Notes: a model not told the origin generated them from the letters alone. A stretch of 64,000 nucleotides of DNA from Limosilactobacillus reuteri (GCF_003072625.1 NZ_CP027805.1:1821501-1885500); one strand, 5' to 3'. Positions 1 through 8,860 are shown, counted from the first letter of the stretch. Numbers and translations are program-made.

Positions 1-693
1 ATCCTTAGTCAGGCGATAAACTTGCGATGCATTTACACCAAAGTACTGGTTAATTAGCTTGCTCAATTCTTCCATCGCTTCATTAGCGCGTTCAATTTGT
101 TCTGGATTAATTGCTTCCATAACTGCAACTACATTTTGAGAATCTTCTGTCAACATTGTTCGTTGAGCTTCACGCCAGTTTAGACAACGACAAACAGCAC
201 CTTCATCGTCATAATAAATAACTTCGCCCTCTAAAGCAGGTTCATCTTCTTCAGCACCGACTGGCCGAAATGCTTCGCCACCTTTTGCAGCACCCAAATG
301 AAGGTCGCCAGCAATCTTATTTCGGTCTTCAATGCCTACTGGAACTCCGTAGCTCAAAGAAATACTATTGTAGACATCAACAAGAGGTTCAATTGGTTCA
401 AATTTCCGTCCTTGATTGGCACGCTTCAATAAGGCCTCAATTGATGAGCGCGCACCTTTCTTTTTCTTAAACTGTTGAAATGCTTGACGCCATTGATCAA
501 CAACTGGATTCAAACGAAAAGTTTCATTAGTTAAAAACTTATCAGCCTCATGAGTAGCATTTGCTAATAGCTTTTTCCGTTCATCATAGTTGTTATCAGT
601 ATCATGGTTATCAATGCCATTTGCAAACAAGATGTTTATTTGTGCATCTGGAAAAAGTTCCCAAAAACTTGGATCAATCGTCACTTGCTTCAT
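1..693 (-). CDS. B3/4-domain protein, C-terminal end cut by window edge
   Basis: The reverse strand is open from ATG at 693, preceded by GAGGAG, to the window edge, giving 231 codons; only a few C-terminal residues are probably missing. The protein reads like the stand-alone B3/4 family, which resembles the B3/B4 editing module of the phenylalanyl-tRNA synthetase beta subunit. Segments typical of the family are SSIEALLKR, the VDVYNSISL core around residues 105-115, and the EVIYYDDEGAVCRCLNWRE stretch. These proteins are thought to act on mischarged tRNA or free amino acids, but no substrate can be read here. The gene lies 23 bp downstream of a MarR gene on the same strand, so the two are probably co-transcribed. 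Family call confident; role inferred. Confidence 0.75.
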   Translation of the reverse strand, partial: MKQVTIDPSFWELFPDAQINILFANGIDNHDTDNNYDERKKLLANATHEADKFLTNETFRLNPVVDQWRQAFQQFKKKKGARSSIEALLKRANQGRKFEPIEPLVDVYNSISLSYGVPVGIEDRNKIAGDLHLGAAKGGEAFRPVGAEEDEPALEGEVIYYDDEGAVCRCLNWREAQRTMLTEDSQNVVAVMEAINPEQIERANEAMEELSKLINQYFGVNASQVYRLTKD

Positions 694-716
694 AAAAATA
701 CTCTCCTCTTTATAAA

Positions 717-1169
717 TTAGTATTGACGTTTGCCCCCATGCTTTACGGTATCCCAATCACCATCAATATTTTGCCGGATACGAACTAGATAATCATGAAC
801 CTGCTGAGCCTCTTTTTCCGAGAAGCCTTTCAATGCCTCACTATTTGAAAATTGGTTTTCACGAATAATAAAAGGATAAATTTCTTTCCCCCTTTGAGTA
901 ACATAAAGTCGTTTAATTTTCTTATTCGTCGGATCACTTTTTCTTTCAATAAAGCCATTTTTCTCAAGCTTTTTAACAGCACGGGCAATCGTTGTTCGGT
1001 CTACTTTTATCAAGTTTGATAATTGTTCTGAAATAATTCCTGGATGCTCATAAATACGAACAACATATAGGTATTGACCACGTGCTAAATCGATTTGCTT
1101 GAACTCAATATTGGCAATCGAATCGAGGGCTCGATCAATCATCCCTATTTCACGTAAAATATCAATCAT
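717..1169 (-). CDS. MarR-family transcriptional regulator
   Basis: This 150-residue protein has the winged helix-turn-helix layout of MarR regulators. An N-terminal dimerisation helix is followed by the DNA-binding core around residues 45-100 (LIKVDRTTIARAVKKLEKNGF, then the wing with KRLYVTQRGKE) and a C-terminal dimerisation helix. ATG at 1169 follows AAGGAG by about 12 bases, slightly long, and ATG at residue 10 is an alternative. It is the first gene of a probable two-gene operon with the B3/4-domain gene. MarR proteins normally repress their own operon and respond to small phenolic or oxidant ligands; the ligand here is unknown. Confidence 0.85.
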   Translation of the reverse strand: MIDILREIGMIDRALDSIANIEFKQIDLARGQYLYVVRIYEHPGIISEQLSNLIKVDRTTIARAVKKLEKNGFIERKSDPTNKKIKRLYVTQRGKEIYPFIIRENQFSNSEALKGFSEKEAQQVHDYLVRIRQNIDGDWDTVKHGGKRQY

Positions 1170-1236
1170 TGATAAAAATTCTCCTTGTCTACAATATTAA
1201 AACGTTTTTGTTGTAATTGCAGCAAAACATTCAAAG

Positions 1237-1764
1237 CTAATTATTTTCCAACGGCGCCGGCTGAGCAACTTTTTGCATCGCCGTTAATAATTGAGCAGCA
1301 TCCATTCGCGCTAAAACTGATTTCAGTGCTAATGTTATTAATCGATCATTCTGCGGATTAATCACGTTATTGCTTGGAATTTCTTCTCCAGCTAAAAGTG
1401 CGTTCAAAATTTCAACAAAGCGGTCATAGGCAGCTTGCGGGTAAGAATTCATAGTAACCTGGGCAATTCCTGCACGGATATCATCTAGTGAAAAATTTGA
1501 TTTTAATAATCCAATAAGTAAAAGATCTACTAATTGGTTAACAGCATACTTTTTCTTGATTGGTGCTTGAATAACTTTCTTTTTTACATAATTGTTTACC
1601 ATTGATTTTGTAAGTGGTTCAATTCTCAAATGGTTCAATTGTTCATTTACAATTGCCACCACCTGGTCAACATACAAACCTAGTGTAGGTAATTCTTTCC
1701 ATCGTGGAAATCGCACCCGTGCTAAATTATTTTGCCATCGTTGATATTCTTCTAATTTATCCAT
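1237..1764 (-). CDS. DUF1836-domain protein
   Basis: The protein (175 residues from ATG 1764) matches my memory of DUF1836: a WKELPTLGLYVDQV segment followed by LTKSMVNNYVKKKVI and a lysine-rich KKKY motif. That arrangement looks like a MerR-type helix-turn-helix and suggests DNA binding. An in-frame upstream start at 1839 would overlap the preceding gene by 59 bp; ATG 1764, 17 bp after that gene's stop and with an AGGTTG ribosome-binding site, is preferred. It is the last gene of a three-gene operon with an NAD(P)-binding protein and an ABC-like ATPase. Function unknown; a regulatory role is inference. Confidence 0.7.
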   Translation of the reverse strand: MDKLEEYQRWQNNLARVRFPRWKELPTLGLYVDQVVAIVNEQLNHLRIEPLTKSMVNNYVKKKVIQAPIKKKYAVNQLVDLLLIGLLKSNFSLDDIRAGIAQVTMNSYPQAAYDRFVEILNALLAGEEIPSNNVINPQNDRLITLALKSVLARMDAAQLLTAMQKVAQPAPLENN

Positions 1765-1780
1765 ATCACAACCTGCTTTC

Positions 1781-2305
1781 TTATGGGGCAATTCCAATCG
1801 ATTGATTCCGAAAATCATCGGTAGTAACTGCTTGTTCAATTATCTGTGCTACTTGTCTTAATCCAATCTCTTTGCCTTCTAAAGTCTCCCCTTCACTAAC
1901 AACCTTAAGGGAAGTTTCTTCACCAGTAATTGGCAAAGCCCTAATAATAGTATATGGCAACTCAAATTCATCAATCATTTTAACCGCATATTGATGAGCA
2001 AGGACCGCCTGAGTTGACTGTTGTCCATACCATTCCTGTAGTTGCTGATTGGTCGCATCATCTGCTGTTCCTGCAATCGAAAGCATTACTATTTTTGATG
2101 GTAAAAACAGTGAATGATCGATCAATTCAGCTAACTCTTGCACTTCATCATCTACATACTCATTAACAGTAGGAAGCCAACACAACACATCCCCACGTTG
2201 GATTTTAAATTTAAAACTAGTGAGCGCAACCGCTTCTGGAACCTTTTTGATAATAGTTGGTACTAAATCGTCATGCCGGTGACTAATAAAAACTATCCGA
2301 CCCAT
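1781..2305 (-). CDS. NAD(P)-binding Rossmann-like protein
   Basis: This 174-residue protein has the outline of a small NmrA/SDR-like NAD(P)-binding protein. A beta strand lies at the N terminus (GRIVFISHRHDD, lacking a canonical GxxGxxG), the central block is SKIVMLSIAGTADD, and the later segment YTIIRALPITGEE resembles the IIRP stretch of atypical SDRs. ATG at 2305 follows GGAGG by five bases; an in-frame TTG at 2317 lies upstream of that site and is rejected. It sits between the degenerate ABC ATPase gene (17-bp gap) and the DUF1836 gene. No catalytic Tyr-Lys pair is obvious, so a redox-sensing rather than enzymatic role is possible. Confidence 0.6.
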   Translation of the reverse strand: MGRIVFISHRHDDLVPTIIKKVPEAVALTSFKFKIQRGDVLCWLPTVNEYVDDEVQELAELIDHSLFLPSKIVMLSIAGTADDATNQQLQEWYGQQSTQAVLAHQYAVKMIDEFELPYTIIRALPITGEETSLKVVSEGETLEGKEIGLRQVAQIIEQAVTTDDFRNQSIGIAP

Positions 2306-2322
2306 CACAACCTCCAAATCTA

Positions 2323-3186
2323 TTAGTAAGCCATCAATTCATCTTCAATCGTTGCATCTTCAATTCTGACATCAGTAATGGTGCTTTGCTCTAGTAATGG
2401 CAATAATGTTTGAATATTTCCAGTAAAAAGGAAACGGGTCTCATTACCTGCTTCTTCCAACATGCGTGCCCCTAGCTTTACTGCATTGTCGATTGGGAAA
2501 CCAGTTCCCATTACTGTCACAGTACAATCTACTCCATCATTCATCGATAAATCACGTGCAGAAGTCAAATGACTGCCATTAAAGTAATAAAGAGTATGAG
2601 CAAACCGCATCAATGTTGAAATATTTCTACTTGTGAAAAGCACTAAGGCATCGACCTTTTGAGCATAGTCTTTAACAAGGTGACCAATCATTTGCCGTTT
2701 ATCTTCCTCCAAGCCGTCAAAGGCATCACTCAAAATAACGATTGGGCATTGCCAAGTAAGAAGGAGTGCTATCCGTAGTTCTAGTTGTTGAGCCTCACTT
2801 AATGCAGCAATCATTTGATCTGGTTCAAATTTTAATGATTTGAGCATTTGAAGTGCTTGTTCTGGTTTTAAGGCATTTTTATGATGACGTAACGCGTGGT
2901 CAACAGCTTTCGCCACTGTCTTTCCTTTTAAAACTGCATCATCAATTCGGCCGATTTCATTTTTGCTTTGACGCTTATACTTTTTGAATGGGGCCCCGTT
3001 AATTGTTACATCCCCATTTAAAATTTTTCCACGGACAGATAATAAATCTTCTAATGCGGTTGCTGCACCTGTATCGTTGCTGCAAATTCCGATTACTTGT
3101 GGTGACTTTAGTTCTAATGAAACGTTATCTAATTGGTCTCCTGATTTAGCATCATAGACTAAATCATTAATTGTAATACTACTCAC
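2323..3186 (-). CDS. Degenerate ABC-transporter-like ATPase domain protein
   Basis: The 287-residue protein keeps the length and order of an ABC nucleotide-binding domain but has lost its catalytic motifs. The Walker A position reads CSNDTGAATAL, with no P-loop Lys and no following Ser/Thr. The signature position reads LSEAQQLELR instead of LSGGQ-x-R. The Walker B position reads VILSDAFDGLEE, where Asp, Glu and Pro of LLDEP are replaced. A further 80-residue domain follows. The start is GTG at 3186 behind AGAGG. No permease gene is adjacent; its operon partners are an NAD(P)-binding protein and a DUF1836 protein. It is probably not an active ATPase and may have become a structural or regulatory protein. 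Confidence 0.7.
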   Translation of the reverse strand: MSSITINDLVYDAKSGDQLDNVSLELKSPQVIGICSNDTGAATALEDLLSVRGKILNGDVTINGAPFKKYKRQSKNEIGRIDDAVLKGKTVAKAVDHALRHHKNALKPEQALQMLKSLKFEPDQMIAALSEAQQLELRIALLLTWQCPIVILSDAFDGLEEDKRQMIGHLVKDYAQKVDALVLFTSRNISTLMRFAHTLYYFNGSHLTSARDLSMNDGVDCTVTVMGTGFPIDNAVKLGARMLEEAGNETRFLFTGNIQTLLPLLEQSTITDVRIEDATIEDELMAY

Positions 3187-3358
3187 TATATAACCTCTTT
3201 TCCTAAGCTATCTACCTTTATTAATCTTATCATTTTTTAGGTAATGAACGAAATAAACATGTCCTTCTTTTTAACATGCTTTAATTTATAACGCCTTATT
3301 TGAATGGTAGAATAATATACATAAATTGTACTTACCAATCGAAATGAGGAATGTTATT

Positions 3359-4687
3359 TTGAATGAGGGCCAACTATTCACAAATTTTATAATTATCATC
3401 ATTACGTTTATCTTTGCAGCATTCTTTGTAGCAGCCGAGTTCGCCTTAGTGCAAGCACGGGTAACGGCCCTAGAAGAAATGCAAGCAAAGCGTGATAAAC
3501 CATCTGCGAAAATAAACCGTGCAATCAAAATGGTCACCAATCTAACGGAATATCTTTCGACCACTCAAGTAGGGGTTTCAATTTGTGGAATTATCCTCGG
3601 TTGGGTCGGCGAAGGGACAATTGAAGAGCTCTTAACTGATGCTCTTTCGTTGCCAAGCTGGTCACTAAACAATAGTGTCATCCATGTTATAAGTGCCATC
3701 GTGGGAGTTCTTCTTCTAACATATTTTGAAGTGGTCTTAACCGAGATTGTACCCAAAAACATCAGTATTGATATCCCAATCAAGACCCTGATGTTTGTTA
3801 CCACCCCACTGCACTATTTTCACATTACTTTTTATCCTTTCGTCTGGTTGCTTAATAGTTCTGCCAACGGAATTGTTAAAATGTTAGGTATGAAGCCAGC
3901 TGATGAGAGTCAAGACGTTCTTTCGCAAAGTGAGATCATTAGCCTATCTCGAAACGCTGTCAAAGGCGGTGAACTTGAACATAACGACTTATTATATATG
4001 GAGCGAGCCTTTGACTTTAATGATAAGGTTGCTAAGGATATTATGATTGATCGTACACAATTAACTGTCATTGATATAAATAAATCTGTGAATGACGCGA
4101 TTAAACTATATCTTAAAACAAAATACAGTCGCTTACCGGTAGTTGCTAATAATGATAAGGATAAAATTTTAGGCTATGTTTTTAACTATGACTTAATTCG
4201 GCAAAAACAGATTAACGGGGATGTGTCTCTAGCAAAAGTTCTTCGTCATATGCCTACTACTCCTGAGACCACCCCAATTACCGAAGTTCTTAAGTTAATG
4301 ATCAGTACTCGGGTGCCAATGGTAGTTGTCGTTGATGAGTATGGGGGCACTAGCGGAATTATCACTGACAAAGACATTTATGAAGAACTATTCGGAACGG
4401 TAAGAGACGAAATTGATAATGTTTCAGATAATATGATTTCTAAACTTGGTAAAAATCAATACCGGGTTGATGGAAAAACGACCATTTATGATTTTGAACG
4501 TTTCTTCCATATTGATCTTAAAAATTCTGAAGATAGCGATGTGGTAACTTTATCGGGATACGTATTAGACAATTATCAGAATATTCATGAAGGGGAAACA
4601 ATTAGGCTAGTTAACCTTGATTTAAAAATTCAAGATTACCGCCATTCATATATTGATAGCTTTATCGTTACTACTTTATCAAAGTAA
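3359..4687 (+). CDS. HlyC/CorC (CNNM) family membrane protein
   Basis: This protein of about 442 residues has the three-part layout of the hemolysin/CorC family. An N-terminal DUF21 membrane domain (three to four hydrophobic segments before residue 190, with LSTTQVGVSICGI and VLTEIVPKN) is followed by a CBS pair around residues 210-330 (MIDRTQLTVID; VPMVVVVDEYGGTSGIIT) and a C-terminal CorC_HlyC domain. The family is linked to magnesium or cobalt efflux; true haemolysin activity is not implied. TTG at 3359, nine bases after GAGGA, is preferred over ATG 3344, which has no ribosome-binding site. It is monocistronic and divergent from the ABC-like operon. Confidence 0.85.
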   Translation: MNEGQLFTNFIIIIITFIFAAFFVAAEFALVQARVTALEEMQAKRDKPSAKINRAIKMVTNLTEYLSTTQVGVSICGIILGWVGEGTIEELLTDALSLPSWSLNNSVIHVISAIVGVLLLTYFEVVLTEIVPKNISIDIPIKTLMFVTTPLHYFHITFYPFVWLLNSSANGIVKMLGMKPADESQDVLSQSEIISLSRNAVKGGELEHNDLLYMERAFDFNDKVAKDIMIDRTQLTVIDINKSVNDAIKLYLKTKYSRLPVVANNDKDKILGYVFNYDLIRQKQINGDVSLAKVLRHMPTTPETTPITEVLKLMISTRVPMVVVVDEYGGTSGIITDKDIYEELFGTVRDEIDNVSDNMISKLGKNQYRVDGKTTIYDFERFFHIDLKNSEDSDVVTLSGYVLDNYQNIHEGETIRLVNLDLKIQDYRHSYIDSFIVTTLSK

Positions 4688-4798
4688 AACTTTGCATTTT
4701 GGCAACAATAAGGAAATTATCCTTTTATTTGGCGGTTAATTCTACTAAAATAATTTTGTAATATTAAAATAAATCTAAACTAGAAGGAAGAAATTCAC

Positions 4799-5266
4799 AT
4801 GGCACCAATGAATATTATTTATATCTCGCTTGAGGGAAATACCCGTTCCTTCTTAATGCGGATGCAGGGATATGCTAAACAACAGCACAGTATTAGCGAA
4901 GATCGTCCACTTATTGAATTAAAAGAAGTTAGTGATCAAACTCTTCCTGCCGATGAAACAGAACCCTTCTTTGCTTTCGTACCCACATATTTAAATGGTG
5001 GTAACGGGATCGATTCTGGTTTTACTGAAATTATGACAAATGCATTAGGTGAATATATTGCCTACAACGATAATGCCAACCAATGCGTCGGCGTCGTAGG
5101 CAGTGGTAACAAGAATTTCAACGAACAATATTGCTTAACTGCTCGTAAATACTCGCGAGACTTTGACGCACCATTTCTCGCGGACTATGAATTACGGGGC
5201 ACTTCACAAGATATTGAGCGCATTTATACTATCTTAGCTAAACGGTGGAGCGAAATTAATGCCTAG
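4799..5266 (+). CDS. nrdI: NrdI-type flavodoxin, ribonucleotide reductase stimulator
   Basis: The 155-residue protein matches NrdI. It opens with an FMN-binding loop (SLEGNTRSF), continues with the FAFVPTYLNGGNG segment, and contains GSGNKNFNEQYC, the 80s loop that lies over the flavin. NrdI supplies oxidant for assembling the manganese-tyrosyl radical of class Ib ribonucleotide reductase (NrdF). ATG 4799 follows AAGGAAG. The gene stands alone, without nrdE, nrdF or nrdH beside it, and is followed directly by a strong bidirectional terminator. It is one of the longer NrdI forms. Confidence 0.85.
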   Translation: MAPMNIIYISLEGNTRSFLMRMQGYAKQQHSISEDRPLIELKEVSDQTLPADETEPFFAFVPTYLNGGNGIDSGFTEIMTNALGEYIAYNDNANQCVGVVGSGNKNFNEQYCLTARKYSRDFDAPFLADYELRGTSQDIERIYTILAKRWSEINA

Positions 5267-5271
5267 CCTAT

Positions 5272-5311
5272 AAAATAAAAGCGACTTGGATTTCCAAGTC
5301 GCTTTTATTTT
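5272..5311. terminator. Bidirectional intrinsic terminator (nrdI / VOC gene)
   Basis: A near-perfect inverted repeat, GCGACTTGGA and TCCAAGTCGC, is flanked by A-rich and T-rich runs, so it can terminate the nrdI transcript and the converging VOC-gene transcript. Confidence 0.9.
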
Positions 5312-5314
5312 ATA

Positions 5315-5740
5315 TCAGCCTTGTTTATTAGCACTTATCAGCCATGTTATCCCATACTTATCTACAACCTGTCCCATTACATTATTTAGTATCCAATCAC
5401 CAAATGGTACCGTCACACGTTGATTTTCCGATTTTGCTAAACGATTAAACAAATCACGTGCTTTATCTTCCTCTTCTTCAAAATCAAGTAAAATTGAAAT
5501 TAGAGTAGAAGTTTGGGGATTGCCCATTGTTGCATCTGCACAAATAATCTTTTGCCCAGCAATCATAATTTCGCCCCGCATTGTTGTTTGGCTCAATTGA
5601 TCAACTGGTAATCCTAGACTTTCCGCCTGCTCTTTTGTCAGGGCTTCATGATATATGATTTGAGCGCCAAAGTCTTGCTCATAGTAAGTCATCGCTTCCT
5701 TCGCATTCTCAAATGTTAGGTATGGGTATATAACCGTCAT
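5315..5740 (-). CDS. VOC-superfamily protein, PhnB/3-demethylubiquinone type
   Basis: The 141-residue protein starts at ATG 5740 behind GGAGGA and has the PhnB-like pattern of glyoxalase-fold proteins. The opening YPYLTFENAKEAMTYYE is followed by FGAQIIYHEAL, a central GQKIICADATMG, and the ending WILNNVMGQVVDKYGITWLI. PhnB-like proteins are metal-binding folds with no agreed reaction. A longer frame starting at 5797 has no ribosome-binding site. It is a single gene convergent with nrdI. Confidence 0.8.
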   Translation of the reverse strand: MTVIYPYLTFENAKEAMTYYEQDFGAQIIYHEALTKEQAESLGLPVDQLSQTTMRGEIMIAGQKIICADATMGNPQTSTLISILLDFEEEEDKARDLFNRLAKSENQRVTVPFGDWILNNVMGQVVDKYGITWLISANKQG

Positions 5741-5915
5741 AGTGTTCCTCCAAAAATATTCATTGTTGATTATATATTTTGAATCGCTTTCCGTCAAACT
5801 AACCTCTAATTGGATTAACTACTTCTAACCGTATATTAATCATAACTAAGGCCTCATTATGATATAATTGTCTAGTCTATTATCAAGCTAATCTTATGAT
5901 GAAAGGATGAATTTT

Positions 5916-7085
5916 TTGGAAAAACTCAAAAAGCATAGTCCACTTCTGATCCTTGGATTATTTTTCCTTGGGATCTGTATGCGGATGCCGATTACAGCAA
6001 TACCATCTGTCATTAAAGATATTGCACAAACTTTTAATGTCGAAACTACCAGCTTAGGAATTTTAACAACTATTCCCCTGCTTTGTTTTGGATTATTATC
6101 ATCAGTAGTTTCAGCACTCGCTCAAAAAATTGGTAATGAACTAACGATTGAGTTAGCAATGATTTTAATGTTTATTGGTTCTTATTTACGAATTTTAAGC
6201 TTCTCATCGTTAATGATCGGAACAATATTAGTCGGGGCTGCCATCACTTGCATTAACGTCTTATTACCTGCGATTATTTCTGATAAACTACCAAATCAAA
6301 TTGGAAGTGTAACCGGGATGTATAATGTCGCAATGACTTTATTTGCTGCAATTGGCGCTTACGCAATTACTCCAATTACCCATGCTACTAGTTGGCAAAC
6401 AGCTGTTATCATTATTAGCATTGTTGCTTTAATTGCAGCTATTATCTGGGTACCGAACTTACGCTATAATCAACGTGCCACTAACGAAAGCAGTTCTACT
6501 GATCGAGGAACTAACATGTGGAAAAACGCAAATGCATGGTGGTTACTCTTATTCTTTGGGGGACAATGTTTCGTATTCTATAGTATTGTTGCCTGGTTGC
6601 CTACAATTGCCATGGATGCCGGATTAAGCAGTGATAATGCGAGTCTAGTTGCTGGATTACTACAACTATTATCAATGCCATTCGCCTTTGCAATCCCCGT
6701 AATTGCCACTAAGATGAAGAATCGGCAACCAGTTATGCTATTTGCGGGAACCATTTCTTTAATCGGAACTGGAATGATGTTCTTCACGGTAAATTCCCTT
6801 GTTTACTATATATTTGTTGCCCTATTTCTTGGTGCTGGTACAACTACCACTTTTGTTCTTGCAATGACTTTATTCGGACTAAAGACCAAGAGTTCCGCTG
6901 ATACACGAAATCTTTCAGGAATGGTTCAATCAGTTGGATACTTAATTTCTGCATTAGGTCCGATCATTGTCGGTAACCTTTATTCACAAACACATAACTG
7001 GTTCGCAAGTTTAGTCGTAATTGCTATTGCCGCTATCTTTTTTACAATCTGTGGTGTAATAGCAGAACGGAAACGGTTTGTGTAA
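5916..7085 (+). CDS. MFS transporter, CynX/NimT type
   Basis: The protein (389 residues from TTG 5916) is almost entirely hydrophobic with about twelve membrane segments. It opens in the CynX/NimT style (LGICMRMPITAIPSVIKDI, then LGILTTIPLLCFGLLS). These are major-facilitator carriers for cyanate, nitroimidazole or other small substrates; the actual substrate cannot be read. AAAGG directly abuts an ATG at 5907, leaving no spacing, so TTG at 5916 with an eight-base spacer is the better start. Both starts share the frame. It is monocistronic and followed by a terminator. Confidence 0.75.
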   Translation: MEKLKKHSPLLILGLFFLGICMRMPITAIPSVIKDIAQTFNVETTSLGILTTIPLLCFGLLSSVVSALAQKIGNELTIELAMILMFIGSYLRILSFSSLMIGTILVGAAITCINVLLPAIISDKLPNQIGSVTGMYNVAMTLFAAIGAYAITPITHATSWQTAVIIISIVALIAAIIWVPNLRYNQRATNESSSTDRGTNMWKNANAWWLLLFFGGQCFVFYSIVAWLPTIAMDAGLSSDNASLVAGLLQLLSMPFAFAIPVIATKMKNRQPVMLFAGTISLIGTGMMFFTVNSLVYYIFVALFLGAGTTTTFVLAMTLFGLKTKSSADTRNLSGMVQSVGYLISALGPIIVGNLYSQTHNWFASLVVIAIAAIFFTICGVIAERKRFV

Positions 7086-7092
7086 GAGACGT

Positions 7093-7124
7093 TTTAAGGC
7101 TGAGGAATTTCTCAGCTTTTTTAT
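7093..7124 (+). terminator. Intrinsic terminator after MFS gene
   Basis: GCTGAG at 7099-7104 pairs with CTCAGC at 7111-7116, and a run of six T residues follows. Confidence 0.8.
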
Positions 7125-7199
7125 TTAGTTTAACTTTGTAAGTTCCAATTTTAATTAATTACAAATTTCTTTTAAAAGTTTTTTGATCTAGACCATTAA

Positions 7200-7217
7200 T
7201 TGACAAGCGCTTGCCAA
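7200..7217. promoter_or_regulatory. Palindromic operator candidate upstream of zwf
   Basis: TTGACAAGCGCTTGCCAA is an almost perfect 18-bp palindrome centred on GCGC. It has the look of a LacI/CcpA-family operator but its arms are one base longer than the usual cre spacing. It lies about 120 bp upstream of the zwf -10 box. The binding protein is unknown. Confidence 0.4.
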
Positions 7218-7278
7218 AGACTAATCAATAAGCCATTTATCGTTAATAGTCCATTTTATTTTTCTAAGATATCTTCTC

Positions 7279-7327
7279 AGAAAACGTTTCCTTTGATAGT
7301 GCAGATTATGCTTTAAGAGTATATAAT
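7279..7327 (+). promoter_or_regulatory. zwf promoter region with cre-like site
   Basis: AGAAAACGTTTCCT at 7279-7292 keeps the AAACGTTT centre of a cre site with weak outer bases. A clear -10 box TATAAT lies at 7322-7327. No good -35 hexamer stands 16-18 bp upstream of it, so the promoter may need an activator or rely on an extended -10. Catabolite control is inference. Confidence 0.45.
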
Positions 7328-7373
7328 TGTTACGTTATAAGAATTTTCTGAAATTTCAGAAGGAGTGAACATT

Positions 7374-8855
7374 TTGGCTACAGAAAATAAGGCTGTCATT
7401 ACATTATTTGGTGCTACTGGTGACCTTGCAAAGCGTAAACTTTATACTGCTTTGTTCAAGTTATATCAAAAGGGTTACCTAGCTGACCATTTTGCATTAC
7501 TAGGAACTTCTCGTCGTCCATTAACTGACGAAGAATTCCAACAAATCGTTCGTGAATCTATTAGCAACATTCCAGAAACTGAGGATGGCCAAGCAGAAGC
7601 ATTCTCAAAACACTTTTTCTACAAGTCACATGATGTTACTAAGCCAGAACATTACGAAATCCTTAAGCAACGCCTTGCTGAATTGGATGAACAATTCGGC
7701 GCTGAAGGCAACCGTCTCTTCTATATGTCAATGGCACCACAATTCTTCGGCACCATTGCATTGAACTTGAAGAAGCAAGGATTATTAACTGATAACGGCT
7801 TTAACCGTCTTGTTATTGAAAAGCCATTTGGTCGTGATTTTGAATCTGCTAAGAAGCTTAACGATGAATTATCACAAACATTTAGTGAAAATCAAATTTT
7901 CCGGATTGACCACTACCTTGGTAAGGAAATGGTTCAAAACATTCAAGCATTACGTTTTGGTAACACCATGATTGAATCACTCTGGAATAACCGTTACATT
8001 GACAACATCCAAGTAACATTAAGTGAAAAGCTTGGGGTTGAAGAACGTGCTGGTTACTATGACCAATCTGGTGCATTACGTGATATGGTACAAAACCACA
8101 TCATGCAAATTGTTGCTCAATTAGCAATGGAACAACCAGTTGCATTTACTGATGCTGATGTTCGAGTTGAAAAGATTAAGGCTCTTCGTAGTCTTCGCCT
8201 CTACACACCATCAGAAGCAGCTGCCAACTTTGTCCGTGGACAATACGATGCTGGTGATGGAACTAACGCTTACCGTCATGAAGATGGTGTTGATCCAGAA
8301 TCTGGTACTGAAACCTTTGTTGCTGCTAAGTTAATGTTTGATAACTATCGTTGGTCTGGTGTACCATTCTACGTTCGGACTGGTAAGAAGTTAGCAGACA
8401 AGTTTACTCGTATTGATGTTGTCTTTAAGAAGCCATTAATCGATATCTTTGCTAACCCACGTTCTGAAAGTGATCAATCTCTTAACTCAAACGTATTAAC
8501 TATTTTTGTTGAACCTAACTCAGGTTTTGCAATTCAATTAAATGCTAAGCGCGCGGGTCAAGGCTTCACGACAGAACCTGTTGATTTACGCTTCTTGCAA
8601 AGTGATTCTGATAAGAAGGAATCTCCAGAACCATATGAACGTCTTTTCCATGATGCACTTGAAGGTAACCACACAAACTTTGCCTCATGGGCTGAAATTG
8701 CTTATGCCTGGAAGTTTGTCGATGTTATCCGTAAGCTTTGGGATATTGAAAAGCCTCAATTCCCTAACTATACTCCTGGTTCCATGGGTCCAGCAGCTTC
8801 TGACGAACTCTTGGCTCGTGATGGACGTAAGTGGGTTTATCGTTTAAATCATTAG
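7374..8855 (+). CDS. zwf: Glucose-6-phosphate 1-dehydrogenase
   Basis: This 493-residue enzyme oxidises glucose-6-phosphate to 6-phosphogluconolactone with NADP or NAD, the entry to the phosphoketolase pathway in heterofermenters. The nucleotide-binding loop GATGDLAKRK lies near the N terminus, and the substrate motif RIDHYLGKE lies near residue 175. TTG 7374, eight bases after AGAAGGAG, is preferred over the GTG inside that ribosome-binding site. Codon usage is strongly biased (AAG, CAA, GGT), as expected for an abundant enzyme. Terminators stand on both sides, and gnd follows under its own promoter. Confidence 0.97.
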   Translation: MATENKAVITLFGATGDLAKRKLYTALFKLYQKGYLADHFALLGTSRRPLTDEEFQQIVRESISNIPETEDGQAEAFSKHFFYKSHDVTKPEHYEILKQRLAELDEQFGAEGNRLFYMSMAPQFFGTIALNLKKQGLLTDNGFNRLVIEKPFGRDFESAKKLNDELSQTFSENQIFRIDHYLGKEMVQNIQALRFGNTMIESLWNNRYIDNIQVTLSEKLGVEERAGYYDQSGALRDMVQNHIMQIVAQLAMEQPVAFTDADVRVEKIKALRSLRLYTPSEAAANFVRGQYDAGDGTNAYRHEDGVDPESGTETFVAAKLMFDNYRWSGVPFYVRTGKKLADKFTRIDVVFKKPLIDIFANPRSESDQSLNSNVLTIFVEPNSGFAIQLNAKRAGQGFTTEPVDLRFLQSDSDKKESPEPYERLFHDALEGNHTNFASWAEIAYAWKFVDVIRKLWDIEKPQFPNYTPGSMGPAASDELLARDGRKWVYRLNH

Positions 8856-8860
8856 TTACT

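Noticed and set aside
3286-3564. Reverse-strand frame over the start of the CorC gene
   Set aside because: It overlaps a well-supported gene, is low in complexity and has no ribosome-binding site.
8542-8847. Long leucine/serine-rich alternative frames inside zwf, gnd and lacS
   Set aside because: They arise from biased codon use in highly expressed genes, have no start signals and no recognisable domains.
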